A stretch of DNA of 64,000 nucleotides from Halopelagius longus (GTDB lineage: Archaea > Halobacteriota > Halobacteria > Halobacteriales > Haloferacaceae), in contig NZ_FNKQ01000003.1 in the NCBI RefSeq assembly GCF_900100875.1, forward strand, positions 248,001-312,000. Direction: 5' to 3'. The notes below the pieces were generated by a model that saw nothing but the letters and a program-made list of their open reading frames with translations, had not been told where the DNA came from and made no database searches. The translations under genes were made by a program, and so were the position numbers. Positions within the stretch are counted from its first letter, which is position 1; the number at the start of each line of letters is the position of its first letter. Shown one piece after another: positions 1-8,888 of this stretch.

Positions 1-477
1 GACGTACGCCAGATGCTCGAACTCGTCGCCCATCTTCGTTCCGCTCCCGGCGTCGCTCTCGATGAGGACGGTCACGTCGTCGGGGATATCGAGTTCGTCG
101 AGGACGGAGACGGCGTTGTCGAGGCCCTGCTGTTCCCCTGCGCCGGTGTGCGCGCCGAGGTGGACGTTGACGTACGGAATGCCGAGTTTGTGGGCGGCGT
201 CGACCTCCTTCTGCATCGAATCGAGCGACTTCTTCCGGAGGCCGTCCTTCGGCGTACAGAGGTTAACGAGGTAGGAGGTGTGGATGACCCACGGCCCCAC
301 GTCGTTCTCCTCCGACAGCGACCGAAACCGCTCCGCGTCGTCGTCGGCGATGTTCGGGTCCTGCCACACCTGCGGGGAGTGGGTGAATATCTGCCCGCAG
401 TTGCCGCCGTCTTCCAGTTGCCTGTCGACGGCGTTGAACACGCCGCCCGCGATAGATTCGTGTGCGCCAACTCGCAT
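1..477 (-). CDS. nfo: Endonuclease IV (AP endonuclease), N-terminal part
   Basis: This is the N-terminal 159 codons of a class II AP endonuclease; the gene runs off the left edge of the window. The enzyme nicks DNA 5' of abasic sites in base excision repair. The translation starts [12 protein letters not shown], the family opening, and carries the metal-ligand segments HTSYL (about residue 66), VHLGAH (about 106) and IESDAG (about 141), which match the His-69, His-109 and Glu-145 regions of E. coli Nfo. The ATG at 477 gives the expected N-terminus with no extension. The C-terminal half with the remaining metal ligands cannot be seen, so integrity is untested. Confidence 0.9.
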   Translation of the reverse strand, partial: MRVGAHESIAGGVFNAVDRQLEDGGNCGQIFTHSPQVWQDPNIADDDAERFRSLSEENDVGPWVIHTSYLVNLCTPKDGLRKKSLDSMQKEVDAAHKLGIPYVNVHLGAHTGAGEQQGLDNAVSVLDELDIPDDVTVLIESDAGSGTKMGDEFEHLAYV

Positions 478-577
478 GACGGAGCGCAGGAACTACGGGG
501 CTATAGGAACTTCGGAGTGGAGACAGTCAGTCGAACGGACGGGAGAGTGATCGAAGACGGCCGCCCGACGGACCCCG

Positions 578-1402
578 TTACCGACCCTTCGGACGCCGCC
601 GGACCCACTCGTCGTCGGCGTACTTCTCCGCTACGCGTTCCCGCGCGCGGTCCAGTTCCTCGTCGCTCCAGGACCCCGCCGCGGCGTCGGCCCACTCCGC
701 GAGGGCGGATTCGACGGCCGCCACCGCGTCCGAACGCGTCGTCTCCGAGAGTTCGTCGACGCCGACGACGCGTTCGCGGAACGCCTCCGGCGAGACGTCG
801 TGGCCCGAGAAGACGTCGAGGTGGTCCTCCGCGTGCACCGAGTACGTGAGCGACCCGTGCTGGATGACCGCGTCCCGCCGGCGGTACTGGGCGTTACCGC
901 TTATCTTCCGGCCCTCGGCCACCACGTCGTGGGCGGGGTGGAGTGCGCGCAGGTAGCAGGCGGGCGACCATATCTCGGGGGACTCCTCGGCCACGAAGTC
1001 GGCGCCGACGCCCATCCGGCGGAAGGCGTCGAGGATAGGTTCACAGAGGATGCGGTAACAGTCCATCAGGTCGCCCGGAAGGTCGGACTTCGGCGCGACG
1101 ATGGAGTACGAGACGTCGCCGTCGTAGTCGTGGTAGATGCCGCCGCCGCCCGTCTGCCGTCGGGTGACGGAGACGCCCGCCTCCGCGCAGTGATCCCAAT
1201 CGACGGTGTCGGGGTCTTGGTGGTAGCCGAGAGAGAGCGTGCTCGGTTCCCACCGGTAGACGCGCACGGTTCGCGGGCCGCCCGACGCCGCCGTCTCGGC
1301 GGCTATCTCGTCGAGCGCCATCTGCATCGGCCCGTCGCGGGCCTCCTCGCGTATCAGTCGCCACTCGCGGTCCGCGAGGGGTCCGCGGGCATCCTCGGTC
1401 AT
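578..1402 (-). CDS. lplA: Lipoate-protein ligase A family protein
   Basis: 274 aa protein of the BPL/LPL catalytic fold, predicted to attach or transfer lipoate (or octanoate) to lipoyl domains of 2-oxoacid dehydrogenase complexes or the glycine cleavage H protein. The signature RRQTGGGGIYHD near residue 82 is the lipoate-binding RRxxGGG motif. The lysine segment GRKISGNAQYRR near residue 165 matches the adenylate-binding GRKxxGxAQ motif. A separate C-terminal accessory domain of full-length bacterial LplA is not obvious; the tail is a short helix. Octanoyltransferase (LipM-type) is the alternative, because these share the fold. It stands alone, opposite in strand to the RIO2 gene. Confidence 0.85.
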   Translation of the reverse strand: MTEDARGPLADREWRLIREEARDGPMQMALDEIAAETAASGGPRTVRVYRWEPSTLSLGYHQDPDTVDWDHCAEAGVSVTRRQTGGGGIYHDYDGDVSYSIVAPKSDLPGDLMDCYRILCEPILDAFRRMGVGADFVAEESPEIWSPACYLRALHPAHDVVAEGRKISGNAQYRRRDAVIQHGSLTYSVHAEDHLDVFSGHDVSPEAFRERVVGVDELSETTRSDAVAAVESALAEWADAAAGSWSDEELDRARERVAEKYADDEWVRRRPKGR

Positions 1403-1471
1403 GCCCCGGGGTACGACTGAACGCCGGAAAGTGGTTTCGTCGCTCGGCGGGCGAACGGCGTCGGAGGGCCC

Positions 1472-1828
1472 TCAGGCCAGCAACTGACACATCAGCCTGA
1501 ACAACCGTTCGAGGTTCTTCGAGAGCGTCGACTGCTTCTCGCTCTGGAGGACGACGTTCTCCTTGGCCGTCTGCAGTTCGATGGTCTGGCCGTGGTCCGT
1601 GTGGTCCACCATCTTCAGTCCGGTGACGGCGTCGAGGGGGACGACGACGTACCGGAAGTCCTCGTCGGCGATGTCGGCCCGACAGTGCTTCCCTAAGACG
1701 TGGACGCTCCCTTCGGTCACGCCCACTTCGTACCCCACGTACTGCATCCCTGCGACTTCCGCGCCCGCGCGCTCTCCTTTCACCTTCGCTTTCAGGAGAT
1801 CGTCGCCGATGAGGAGTCCCTCGACCAT
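1472..1828 (-). CDS. Conserved haloarchaeal protein of unknown function
   Basis: 118 aa, acidic with no signal peptide or membrane segment. I do not recognise the family. The middle alternates short beta-like stretches (for example QYVGYEVGVTEGSVHVLG, then DFRYVVVPLDAVTGLKMV) and ends in a helix, as in a small beta-barrel or PH-like fold. A TATA-like TTTTATA lies about 25-30 nt upstream of the ATG (near 1852-1858 on the complement), so the transcript is probably leaderless. It is divergent from the RIO2 gene; the AT-rich spacer 1829-1870 serves this promoter. The coding call rests on codon periodicity and the promoter. Confidence 0.7.
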   Translation of the reverse strand: MVEGLLIGDDLLKAKVKGERAGAEVAGMQYVGYEVGVTEGSVHVLGKHCRADIADEDFRYVVVPLDAVTGLKMVDHTDHGQTIELQTAKENVVLQSEKQSTLSKNLERLFRLMCQLLA

Positions 1829-1930
1829 AGTCGCCGGTGTTCGAGCGACGATATAAAACTACGCGAGAATGTCCGGATTTCGTATCGCAATATGTGGTGT
1901 ACGAGCGGGCGGCGGGGAACTCGCGTCCCT

Positions 1931-1935
1931 TATAC
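1931..1935 (+). promoter_or_regulatory. TATA box of the RIO2 gene (leaderless)
   Basis: TATA-like sequence 25-28 nt upstream of the ATG at 1959. This places the transcription start at or next to the start codon and is the main reason for choosing 1959 over the upstream in-frame ATG at 1869, whose extra 30 residues resemble no RIO2 N-terminus. Confidence 0.6.
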
Positions 1936-1958
1936 GGCTCGCGGGCTTCGGGTCGGGT

Positions 1959-2870
1959 ATGGTGCGGAACGTCGCCGGCGTGATGGCCGAGCTCGAACCC
2001 GAGGACTTCTATCTCCTCTCGGGCGTCGAGCAGGGGATGCGCTTCAGCGAGTGGGTCAATCGCGGCAAACTCCCCGAACTCACCGGTCTCACCCCGGAGA
2101 ACGTCGAGTACAGGTTAGACCGGTGCGCGACGAGAGAGCTGATAGAGCGGAAGACCATCCAGTACGAGGGGTACAAGCTCTCCGTGAAGGGGTACGACGC
2201 CCTCGCCCTCCGGACGTTCTCGAAGCGCGACACGATACAGGGCGTCGGCGCGCCCCTCGGCGTCGGCAAGGAGAGCGACGTGTTGGAGGTGCAGTCGTAC
2301 AAGCCGCTCGCGCTGAAGTTCCACCGCGAGGGGTACACGAACTTCCGGGAGGTGATGCGCGAACGCGACTACACCTCCGACCGACAGCACGTCTCGTGGC
2401 TCTACACGGCCCGCAAGGCGGCAGAACGCGAGTACGAGGCGCTGGAGGACCTCTACCCCGACGTGTCGGTGCCGCGGCCCGTCGACCAGAACCGCCACGC
2501 CATCGTCATGGAGAAACTGGAGGGCGTCGAACTGGGAAAGGCCAAACTCGCCGACGAACAGGCGGTGGGCGTCCTCGATCTGATTCTCGCCGAAGTCGCC
2601 GCCGCGTACGAGGCGGGCTACGTCCACGCCGACATGAGCGAGTACAACGTCGCAGTCGCGGAGAACGGCGTCACCGTCTTCGACTGGCCGCAGGCCGTCC
2701 CGACGGACCACGACAACGCCCGCGAACTCCTCGCCCGCGACGTGAAGAACCTGCTCGGCTACTTCCGGCGGAAGTACCCCTCCGCGATGCCCGAGGCGGT
2801 GGACGAACCGAGCGTCTGCGACGCCGTCGCCGCCGACGAGTTCGAGACGGTCCGCGACCACGCCGAGTAA
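1959..2870 (+). CDS. rio2: RIO2-type serine/threonine protein kinase
   Basis: 303 aa atypical kinase/ATPase that in eukaryotes and archaea acts in late maturation of the small ribosomal subunit. An N-terminal winged helix (about residues 1-85) precedes the RIO domain. Visible motifs are the ATP-loop LGVGKESDV near residue 107, the catalytic loop YVHADMSEYNV near 226, and the metal-binding VFDWPQ near 241. This order is diagnostic of RIO2 rather than RIO1. The start at 1959 yields MVRNVAGVMAELEPEDF, the normal family N-terminus. It ends 9 bp from the convergent prenyltransferase gene. Confidence 0.92.
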   Translation: MVRNVAGVMAELEPEDFYLLSGVEQGMRFSEWVNRGKLPELTGLTPENVEYRLDRCATRELIERKTIQYEGYKLSVKGYDALALRTFSKRDTIQGVGAPLGVGKESDVLEVQSYKPLALKFHREGYTNFREVMRERDYTSDRQHVSWLYTARKAAEREYEALEDLYPDVSVPRPVDQNRHAIVMEKLEGVELGKAKLADEQAVGVLDLILAEVAAAYEAGYVHADMSEYNVAVAENGVTVFDWPQAVPTDHDNARELLARDVKNLLGYFRRKYPSAMPEAVDEPSVCDAVAADEFETVRDHAE

Positions 2871-2879
2871 CGTTCGTTC

Positions 2880-4076
2880 TCACTCCGAGGCGTTCGACGA
2901 ACGGGCCGCGGGAGGGTCTCTGGCCGCGAGCGTCTCGTGAATCCCGAGGACGAACGCGGGGACGACGACCATGAAGACGTGTTCTTCGAGGGGGATGCCG
3001 AGCAGTTCGACGCCCGTCCGCAACGGGATGGCGAAGACGCCGACTTCGAGCGTGTACCAGTCCCAGACGTACGCGACGGGGTAGACGACTGCTATCGTCC
3101 GGGCCGTCCGCCGAACGGCGTCTCGGCCGGCGCGAACGAGGAGGACGGCGGCGAACGTACCGAACAGGACCTCCGTCGCCAGATACGTGTACGGCCCGAG
3201 GACGCCGATATCGGGGAGCGGAACGCCCGCGAGGGGGCGGTACGCGACGGCGACGACCAACAGGGCGAGGAAGACGTACGCGCCGCGGATGAGAAGCATC
3301 GTCGCGAGTTGCGGCGTCGCCCCGCGCGCGACGACGACGACGGCCCCGAACGCGACTGCGGCGACGGGGGCGAACGCGGGGAACAGGCCGGTTATCGCGC
3401 CCGCGACGACGAGAAACAGGCCGAGGCCGACGAGGGCGTCCGCGAGGCGGAAGGCGTTCGCGTACCCGAGGGCGACGGCGACGGTTCGCTTGCCGATAGA
3501 GCGGTCGTACTGGTAGTCTTGGGCGTCGTCGATGATTTTGACGCCCGAGAGGACGAGCAGAAACACCGCCGCGAACGCCGCGGGCGTCGCGGCGACGCCG
3601 CCCGTCTGCGCGTAGTACCCGCCGAGGATGCTGAGCGCGATTCCGGAGGGGTAGCCCGCCGTCGCCGTCACGGGGTTCGTGTCGAGTTGCGGGGCGTGAA
3701 AGAAGCCGAGAAACCACGTGGGAACGACGAGGGCGAGGACGCCGACGTCGACGAGGGAGGCGAGGGCGGCGGCGCACGCTACGAACCCGAGCGTCGCGCC
3801 CGCTAACCCGACGTGACACCCGCGGCGACTCATCGGATGGTCGTCGTCCTCGCCGCGGCGGTAGAAGTCCACGTACCCGTCCTTGACGTGGGCCGTGTAG
3901 ACGGCGAAGAATATCGTGAGGGCGTGGACTGCGCCGACGAGGAGGCCGAACTCGCCCGCGAGGATGGCACCGAACCACGACGCCGCAAGCGGCGGCAGCA
4001 TGAACACCGGATGCACCTGCGACGCGAGGGCGCCGACCGCCGCTCTCGTCCCCGTCCCGTGGCGTGCGATGGCCAT
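2880..4076 (-). CDS. UbiA prenyltransferase fused to a lycopene-cyclase-like half domain
   Basis: 398 aa polytopic membrane protein. Residues about 15-280 form a UbiA-superfamily prenyltransferase: a first Asp-rich loop (HVKDGYVDFYRRGEDDDHP) and the second motif IIDDAQDYQYDRSIGKRT, both needed to bind Mg2+-diphosphate. The last ~115 residues are three membrane helices that include YPVAYVWDWYTLEVG and IPLEEHVFM, the pattern of one repeat of CrtY/CrtYcd lycopene cyclases (PLEEHxFF motif). A complete cyclase needs two such repeats, so cyclisation by this half alone is doubtful. The start at 4076 (MAIARHG) is preferred to an in-frame ATG at 4160, because a TTTTC box lies about 25 nt upstream and the longer N-terminus is basic and odd. 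Substrate is unknown; carotenoid, menaquinone or lipid prenylation are options. Confidence 0.82.
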   Translation of the reverse strand: MAIARHGTGTRAAVGALASQVHPVFMLPPLAASWFGAILAGEFGLLVGAVHALTIFFAVYTAHVKDGYVDFYRRGEDDDHPMSRRGCHVGLAGATLGFVACAAALASLVDVGVLALVVPTWFLGFFHAPQLDTNPVTATAGYPSGIALSILGGYYAQTGGVAATPAAFAAVFLLVLSGVKIIDDAQDYQYDRSIGKRTVAVALGYANAFRLADALVGLGLFLVVAGAITGLFPAFAPVAAVAFGAVVVVARGATPQLATMLLIRGAYVFLALLVVAVAYRPLAGVPLPDIGVLGPYTYLATEVLFGTFAAVLLVRAGRDAVRRTARTIAVVYPVAYVWDWYTLEVGVFAIPLRTGVELLGIPLEEHVFMVVVPAFVLGIHETLAARDPPAARSSNASE

Positions 4077-4392
4077 AGCGTCTCTAGCGGCGCGACGCCG
4101 AAAACGGTAGGGACCGATTCGCACGCCGTGCAAGCGGTGTCCGCAGACGGGAAGATACACGCGAAAGAGACACGATAAACTGAATGACGCGATATCAAAT
4201 CGGTCCGAACGGGAGACGGTCAGGGATACAGACGAGCGTCCCGCCCGGACCGCGATGTCGGCGACTCGGGCGCTACGCGGCGTAACTGCTCGAATCGGCG
4301 AATCGGCGAACCGCCGGGCGGGACGACGTAGAGGCGGCGAACGCCGCCGGCGGTGACGCGGGAAAGTGAGAAACTGGGGGACCGACCCCGCG
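4077..4392. other. Intergenic stretch with long-range inverted repeat
   Basis: 316 bp without a convincing gene. It contains a perfect 12-bp inverted repeat (arms 4237-4248 and 4314-4325, CGTCCCGCCCGG and its complement) separated by 65 bp. The loop holds a smaller palindrome TACGCGGCGTA and tandem GAATCGGC repeats. Such a stem with internal structure could be a small RNA or a terminator of the flanking convergent-facing transcripts. A weak AT-rich patch near 4186-4200 might be its promoter. No protein signal was seen. Confidence 0.4.
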
Positions 4393-4749
4393 TTAGTCTG
4401 CGACGATTGGGTCTTTCAGGGCCGCGACTTCCGACATGATGGCCTCGACGTTGTCGTCTCCGACGCCGTTCTCGCGGAGTGCGCGTTCGAGGTGGTCGGC
4501 GACGGCGTCGAAGTCCGCCTCGGTGATGTCGAGGTGGGCGTGCGCCTCGTACATGTCGGCGGAGTAGTCCACGGGGCCGCCCGCGACGGAACTGATGAAC
4601 TGCACTTGGTGCGCGCGGAGTTCTTGCATATCCATCCCGTCGAAGTACCCGACGAGTCGTTCGTCGGACAACACCCGTTCGTAGAAATCGTCGACGACTG
4701 CTTTCACGGCTTCTTTACCGCCTATCTGCCGATATACGGATTCGGACAT
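4393..4749 (-). CDS. Group 1 truncated hemoglobin
   Basis: 118 aa 2-on-2 globin (trHbN class). The sequence starts SVYRQIGGKEAVKAVVDDFYERV, the classic group 1 A/B-helix pattern with Tyr in the CD/B10 region (VDDFYERVL). The proximal His lies in the YEAHAHLDITEADFDAV segment (F helix) near residue 70. These proteins bind O2 or NO and often detoxify NO. A strong TTATATAA sequence at 4810-4817 is about 63 nt upstream, implying a short leader. It is followed, further upstream, by a Bat-type regulator on the same strand, though the promoter lies between them. Confidence 0.9.
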   Translation of the reverse strand: MSESVYRQIGGKEAVKAVVDDFYERVLSDERLVGYFDGMDMQELRAHQVQFISSVAGGPVDYSADMYEAHAHLDITEADFDAVADHLERALRENGVGDDNVEAIMSEVAALKDPIVAD

Positions 4750-4844
4750 CGGGGACGCACGTACGTTGACGGAGCGTCACCGTAGTCTCTCACACCCACA
4801 TGTCCGGCGTTATATAAGCGAGAGGACGAAACCCGACGGACGGA

Positions 4845-5483
4845 TCAGACTCGGAGAATTTGGTTCAGAAGTTTCGACTGCGCGACGGCGAGATGTTCGG
4901 TGAACGTGGAGACGGAGACGCCGAGTGCCGACGCCACGTCGGCGGAGTCGGCCTCCTTCGGTCGTTCGAAGTAGCCCATCTCGTGGGCGGTGCTGAGCAC
5001 TTCGTACTGCCGGTCGGTGAACGCCGACCGGTCCACGAGGAGCAACGACCGTTCGTCGTCCGGCCCGGACCGCACCAGTCGGCGGACGCCGACGGCGTCG
5101 CACCGCGACCGGAGGTCCGAGACGACGCGCCGCACCGTCTCCACGTCGGGCGCGACGAACGAGACGGCGACGGTTCCGCCGTCGGCGTCGAGTGCGCGGA
5201 CGGGACAGCCGTGGTTCGGGACGCGCCCGCAGGGGCAGTCCTCGCCCGCCGCCTCGAACCGGAACACGGACCGCGAACCGTCGGCGAACACTCGTTCCGC
5301 GTCGTCGGGGACGGGCGAGTCGTCTCCGTCGCGTTTCACCGTCACCTCGCCGACGACGGACCCGCCTCGGGACGCCGCCTGCCTGTCGGTGACGACGGAC
5401 TCCACCTCCAAATCCTCGCTCATCGGGGCGACGGGACATCCGGTGACGCCGTCGACTTCGAGCTCGGCGTGGACGCCGACCAT
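4845..5483 (-). CDS. Bat-type HTH transcriptional regulator
   Basis: 212 aa haloarchaeal regulator with a C-terminal HTH_10 (bacterioopsin-activator type) domain, about residues 155-212: LTDRQYEVLSTAHEMGYFE-like register (here FTDRQYEVLSTAHEMGYF) then ADVASALGVSVSTFTEHLAVAQSKLL. The N-terminal part is a beta-rich sensor-like domain with an acidic middle. A Cys cluster (CPCG, then HGCPV) sits near residues 83-93 and could bind a metal or sense redox. It lies just upstream of the hemoglobin gene on the same strand with a 95-bp gap, so control of that gene is possible but unproven. Confidence 0.82.
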   Translation of the reverse strand: MVGVHAELEVDGVTGCPVAPMSEDLEVESVVTDRQAASRGGSVVGEVTVKRDGDDSPVPDDAERVFADGSRSVFRFEAAGEDCPCGRVPNHGCPVRALDADGGTVAVSFVAPDVETVRRVVSDLRSRCDAVGVRRLVRSGPDDERSLLLVDRSAFTDRQYEVLSTAHEMGYFERPKEADSADVASALGVSVSTFTEHLAVAQSKLLNQILRV

Positions 5484-5648
5484 ATCGGACGAACTCGCGG
5501 CTGATACAAGTTCCTACGGAAACGACGCGCCCTTTCGGCCGACGCACGAAGCAGGGGGCCGACCGAGATACCGAAACAGGCCCGGACAGCCGACCGTACC
5601 GCAGCGGCGGTCCCATACGTCGTGAACGGCGAGTTCTGGCCGGAGCGC

Positions 5649-6698
5649 TCAGAGGACGGAGAGTTCGACGGTGTCGGCCTCGAAATCCTCGACGAACGCG
5701 CCGCCGCCGCCGACGCTGAACGTCCCCTCCTCGGCGGTGACGACGAGGGTGTTCTCGACGGGGAAGGAGTTCGTCGAGGGTTCGAGCAGTCCCTGCCGCA
5801 CGTCCACTATCTGCCCTTCGAGTTCCGTCGGGCCGTCGTCGACGTGGACCGGACGGCCGGCGACGCGCGCCGCCACGTCGTGGCCCGCGCGGAGGTGGAG
5901 CGTCGCTTGGAAGACGGCGTGCCGGAAGTCCTCGTACGTCGCCGGCAGGTCCGCGGGTTCCCGCGTGTACACCTCGGCGGCCATCGGCCAGTAGTTCCCG
6001 AGGAACGACCCGACGATGACCGGGCCGAGCTGCTCTTGGGCGAAGACGATGGCCTGCGCCTCGCTGTTGGACCGGGTGACCATCTCCGCGGGGGCGACGA
6101 GACCCGCCTCGTAGTCGACGGTGAGCATCGTCGGCATCGGTTGGTCCCACGCCCGCGCGACGGAGGCGAGACCGGACAGTTCCGCGTCCGTGCCGGGTTC
6201 GACGCCCGTGACGATGAGGAGGACGAGGACGCCGCGTTCGACGGCGGCGCGCAGTTCGTCGGCCACCTCGTCCAGCAGGTGGTAGGGGATGCCGAGCGTC
6301 ACCTCCGTCTCCGCGCGGGCGACGAGTTCGGAGACGCGCTTCAGCACCGTCACCCGCGATTTCACCACCTCGAAGCGCTCCGACCGGGGGGCCGCCCGCG
6401 AGAACCGCGACTCCAGCGCGGGGCGCATGTCGTCTAAGTCCGACGTGAGCGTCTCAACCACGTCCGCGGGCGGGTTCGCCCGAATCGTCGTCGGGACGGC
6501 GTGGTCGTTGACCTCGACGAACCCCCTATCGTCGAGTTTCTCCGCGATGCTGTACACGTACCGCTTCGAGACGCCCGCCTCGTCGGCGATGGTGCTCGCC
6601 TTCGCCTCGCCGAGCTCCAGAATCGTCAGATACGTATCTACCTCCTTGTCCGAGAATCCGAATCGCTCCAGCATGTCGGCGAGCGACGCATCGTCCAT
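5649..6698 (-). CDS. trmB: TrmB family sugar-responsive transcriptional regulator
   Basis: 349 aa. An N-terminal winged helix (residues 5-75: LERFGFSDKEVDTYLTILELGEAKASTIA) matches the TrmB DNA-binding domain. A coiled segment follows, then a sugar-binding TrmB_C domain (about 110-349). TrmB proteins repress or activate sugar ABC transporter and glycolytic/gluconeogenic genes in response to maltose, trehalose or glucose. Its position next to a GH13 glycosidase, a glucoamylase and a complete sugar importer makes it the likely regulator of this island. It is transcribed in the same direction as the GH13 gene (78-bp gap), so the two may share a transcript. Confidence 0.87.
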   Translation of the reverse strand: MDDASLADMLERFGFSDKEVDTYLTILELGEAKASTIADEAGVSKRYVYSIAEKLDDRGFVEVNDHAVPTTIRANPPADVVETLTSDLDDMRPALESRFSRAAPRSERFEVVKSRVTVLKRVSELVARAETEVTLGIPYHLLDEVADELRAAVERGVLVLLIVTGVEPGTDAELSGLASVARAWDQPMPTMLTVDYEAGLVAPAEMVTRSNSEAQAIVFAQEQLGPVIVGSFLGNYWPMAAEVYTREPADLPATYEDFRHAVFQATLHLRAGHDVAARVAGRPVHVDDGPTELEGQIVDVRQGLLEPSTNSFPVENTLVVTAEEGTFSVGGGGAFVEDFEADTVELSVL

Positions 6699-6776
6699 AC
6701 GGCTACATGCAGAGGGGCCGTACTTACATCACTCGGTCAGTTCGACCCCCGAAGCGCCGGGGGTGGGCGGTTCTCG

Positions 6777-8837
6777 CTACTCGACCCGGAGGACGACGGC
6801 GTCCTCGACGCGAATGCCGTCCCCGGTGCCGACCTCCTCGTCGGAGACGAGGTCGGTCGTCGCCGAGGGAACCCGGTCCAGCCTCACCGTCGCGGCGTCG
6901 CCGCCGAAGTTCAGGACGACGACGAGTCGGTCGTCGCCCTCGCCGCGTTCGTAGGCGACCACGTCGTCGGCCGCCGCGCCCGTGACCTCGACGTTCACGG
7001 GTTCGACGCGTTCGCTCCGGAGGGCGGGTTCCGCGTTCCGGACGGCGACGAGGCGGCGGTGGAACTCGGTGAGTTCGGCGTCGCCGTCGTGCCACTTCAT
7101 CGTGCCGCGTTGCTCCGTCACGCCGCGTTCCTGCCCGTAGTATATCATCGGCGCGCCGGGGAGCGTCAGCGTCGCCGCCGCCGCGGCGGGGAGGGCGTCT
7201 GGGCCGCACTCCGCGAGGTAGCGGTCCTCGTCGTGGTTCTCGACGTACCGCATGTGGACCGCCTCGTCGGGGTAGCCCCGGCGCTCCGAGTCCGCGAGGG
7301 CGTCGAACAGTTCCGTCGCGGAGGCCTCGCCGCCGCCTATCCGCCGGAGGGTGTGATAGAGGTCCGTGTCGTAGTGCAGGTCGAACTCGTTCTCCCGGAA
7401 GTCGGCGTTCCGCGGCACCGTCTCGTCCAAGAGGAGGAACTCGGGGTCCCGTGCCTTCGCGCGGGCGCGGACCTCCTTCCAGAAGCCGTGGGGGACGCCC
7501 CACGCCACGTCGCACCGGAACCCGTCGACGACGGGTAGCCACTCTTCGACCACGTCGAGCATCCACTCTCTCGTCCGGAGGGAGTCGTAGTTGAGGTTCG
7601 GAATCTTCGTCCAGTTGAAGTAGTAGGCGGGCGCGCCGTCGGCGGACCACTCGATTTCGGAGGTGTCCTCCGCGGCGGGGACGCGGCCGTACAGGTCCTC
7701 GTACCCCTCGACGCCCGCCTCGTGGAGTTGGTAGGCCGGGTGGTCCCGGGAGGTGTGGTTGACGACCAAATCGAAGAGGACCCGAATTCCGGCCTCGTGG
7801 AGTCGGTCGACCAGCGACTCGAACTCCTCGCGCGTCCCGAGGTCGGAGGCGGTGTCGAACAGGTCGGTGATGTGGTAGCCGTGGCGGGTCGGACTCTCGG
7901 CGACGGGCGTCAACCAGAGCGTATCGACGCCGAGGTGTTCGAGGTACGGGACGCGGCGGCGAATCTCCTCGAACGTCGTCTCCACCGTCTCGCCGGCGAA
8001 CTCGCGGACGAATATCTGATAGACGGTGGCGTCGCGGACCCACGCCGGCGGGTCGGCGGGGCGGCGGAACGACGCCTCCCCGCCCTCGACTGCGAGTTCG
8101 AGGGTGTCGGCGATACCGTGGCGTTCGGCCACCGGGACGGCGTGGACGCGCGTCAGTTCCGAGATTGCATCGGCGGGGACGCGCAGTTCGTCGTCGGCGA
8201 CGAGAACGTCGCCCCGCGAGAGGGCGTCGCGGCCGTCGAGGTAGAACTCCACTTCGGGGGCGGCACCGTCCGGCGCGGGGTCGGCGTCCGCGGCGACCAC
8301 GAGTTCGTCGCCCTCGCGCCGACCCCGAAGGGAGACGCGCGGGCGGCCCGGCCCCGCCACGGAGACGTCCACGTCGGCGTACGGTTCGAACTCGTCGTCG
8401 AACGCGAAGACGAGGTTGTGGTCGCCCGGCGGGAGGCGCGCTTCGACGGCCCACTCTTCTCTCTCTTCGTCGTACTCCGCGCGGTGTCGACCCATCGTGA
8501 AGTCGTTGAACCGCCCGATGACCGAGGCGGAGTCGACCGATTCGGGGTCGACGTCCACCTCGTCGGCCGCCACGGAGACGCGGACGGTCGTTCGGGGGTC
8601 GGGGAACGCGCGGACGGTCTGTCGGTGCGTGCCGTCGGGCGCGTCGAGTTCGAGTCTGTACGTGCCGGTCACGTCCGGGTCGAGGTGGACGACCGGCGAA
8701 TCGCCGACCGTCGCCTCGCTTCCGTCGGGCCGTTCGAGGAGGCGCCACGAGAACGCGGCCGTCGCGTCCGGGTTCCGAGGCGCGAGTTCGACCGGCGACC
8801 CGACGTGCGTGAACCGGGGCGGTCCGGGATGGTGCAT
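6777..8837 (-). CDS. GH13 alpha-amylase family glycosidase (neopullulanase/cyclomaltodextrinase-like)
   Basis: 686 aa. About 260 N-terminal residues are beta-rich (CBM34- or CBM48-like modules). Then comes the GH13 barrel starting at WVRDATVYQIFVREF. Conserved regions are DLVVNH (region I), GFRCDVAW with the nucleophile Asp near residue 441, LLLDETVP with the general acid Glu near 471, and VENHDEDR with the third Asp near 540. No Sec or Tat signal is visible, so it probably acts in the cytoplasm on imported maltodextrins or cyclodextrins. It is divergent from the glucoamylase gene over a 105-bp spacer carrying a candidate operator. Exact linkage specificity cannot be read from sequence. Confidence 0.88.
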   Translation of the reverse strand: MHHPGPPRFTHVGSPVELAPRNPDATAAFSWRLLERPDGSEATVGDSPVVHLDPDVTGTYRLELDAPDGTHRQTVRAFPDPRTTVRVSVAADEVDVDPESVDSASVIGRFNDFTMGRHRAEYDEEREEWAVEARLPPGDHNLVFAFDDEFEPYADVDVSVAGPGRPRVSLRGRREGDELVVAADADPAPDGAAPEVEFYLDGRDALSRGDVLVADDELRVPADAISELTRVHAVPVAERHGIADTLELAVEGGEASFRRPADPPAWVRDATVYQIFVREFAGETVETTFEEIRRRVPYLEHLGVDTLWLTPVAESPTRHGYHITDLFDTASDLGTREEFESLVDRLHEAGIRVLFDLVVNHTSRDHPAYQLHEAGVEGYEDLYGRVPAAEDTSEIEWSADGAPAYYFNWTKIPNLNYDSLRTREWMLDVVEEWLPVVDGFRCDVAWGVPHGFWKEVRARAKARDPEFLLLDETVPRNADFRENEFDLHYDTDLYHTLRRIGGGEASATELFDALADSERRGYPDEAVHMRYVENHDEDRYLAECGPDALPAAAAATLTLPGAPMIYYGQERGVTEQRGTMKWHDGDAELTEFHRRLVAVRNAEPALRSERVEPVNVEVTGAAADDVVAYERGEGDDRLVVVLNFGGDAATVRLDRVPSATTDLVSDEEVGTGDGIRVEDAVVLRVE

Positions 8838-8888
8838 ACGGACACGCCCACGTTCGACCCTGTTTACTGTTTCGCTCCGAGATGAATC

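Noticed and set aside
13-849. Long open frame on the plus strand across endonuclease IV and the lipoate ligase
   Set aside because: It mirrors the third-position GC of the minus-strand genes, is Arg/Pro-rich and has no domain; the opposite strand gives clear motifs.
1869-1958. Upstream ATG of the RIO2 frame as the true start
   Set aside because: The added 30 residues match no RIO2 N-terminus, and the TATA box at 1931 would lie inside the coding sequence.
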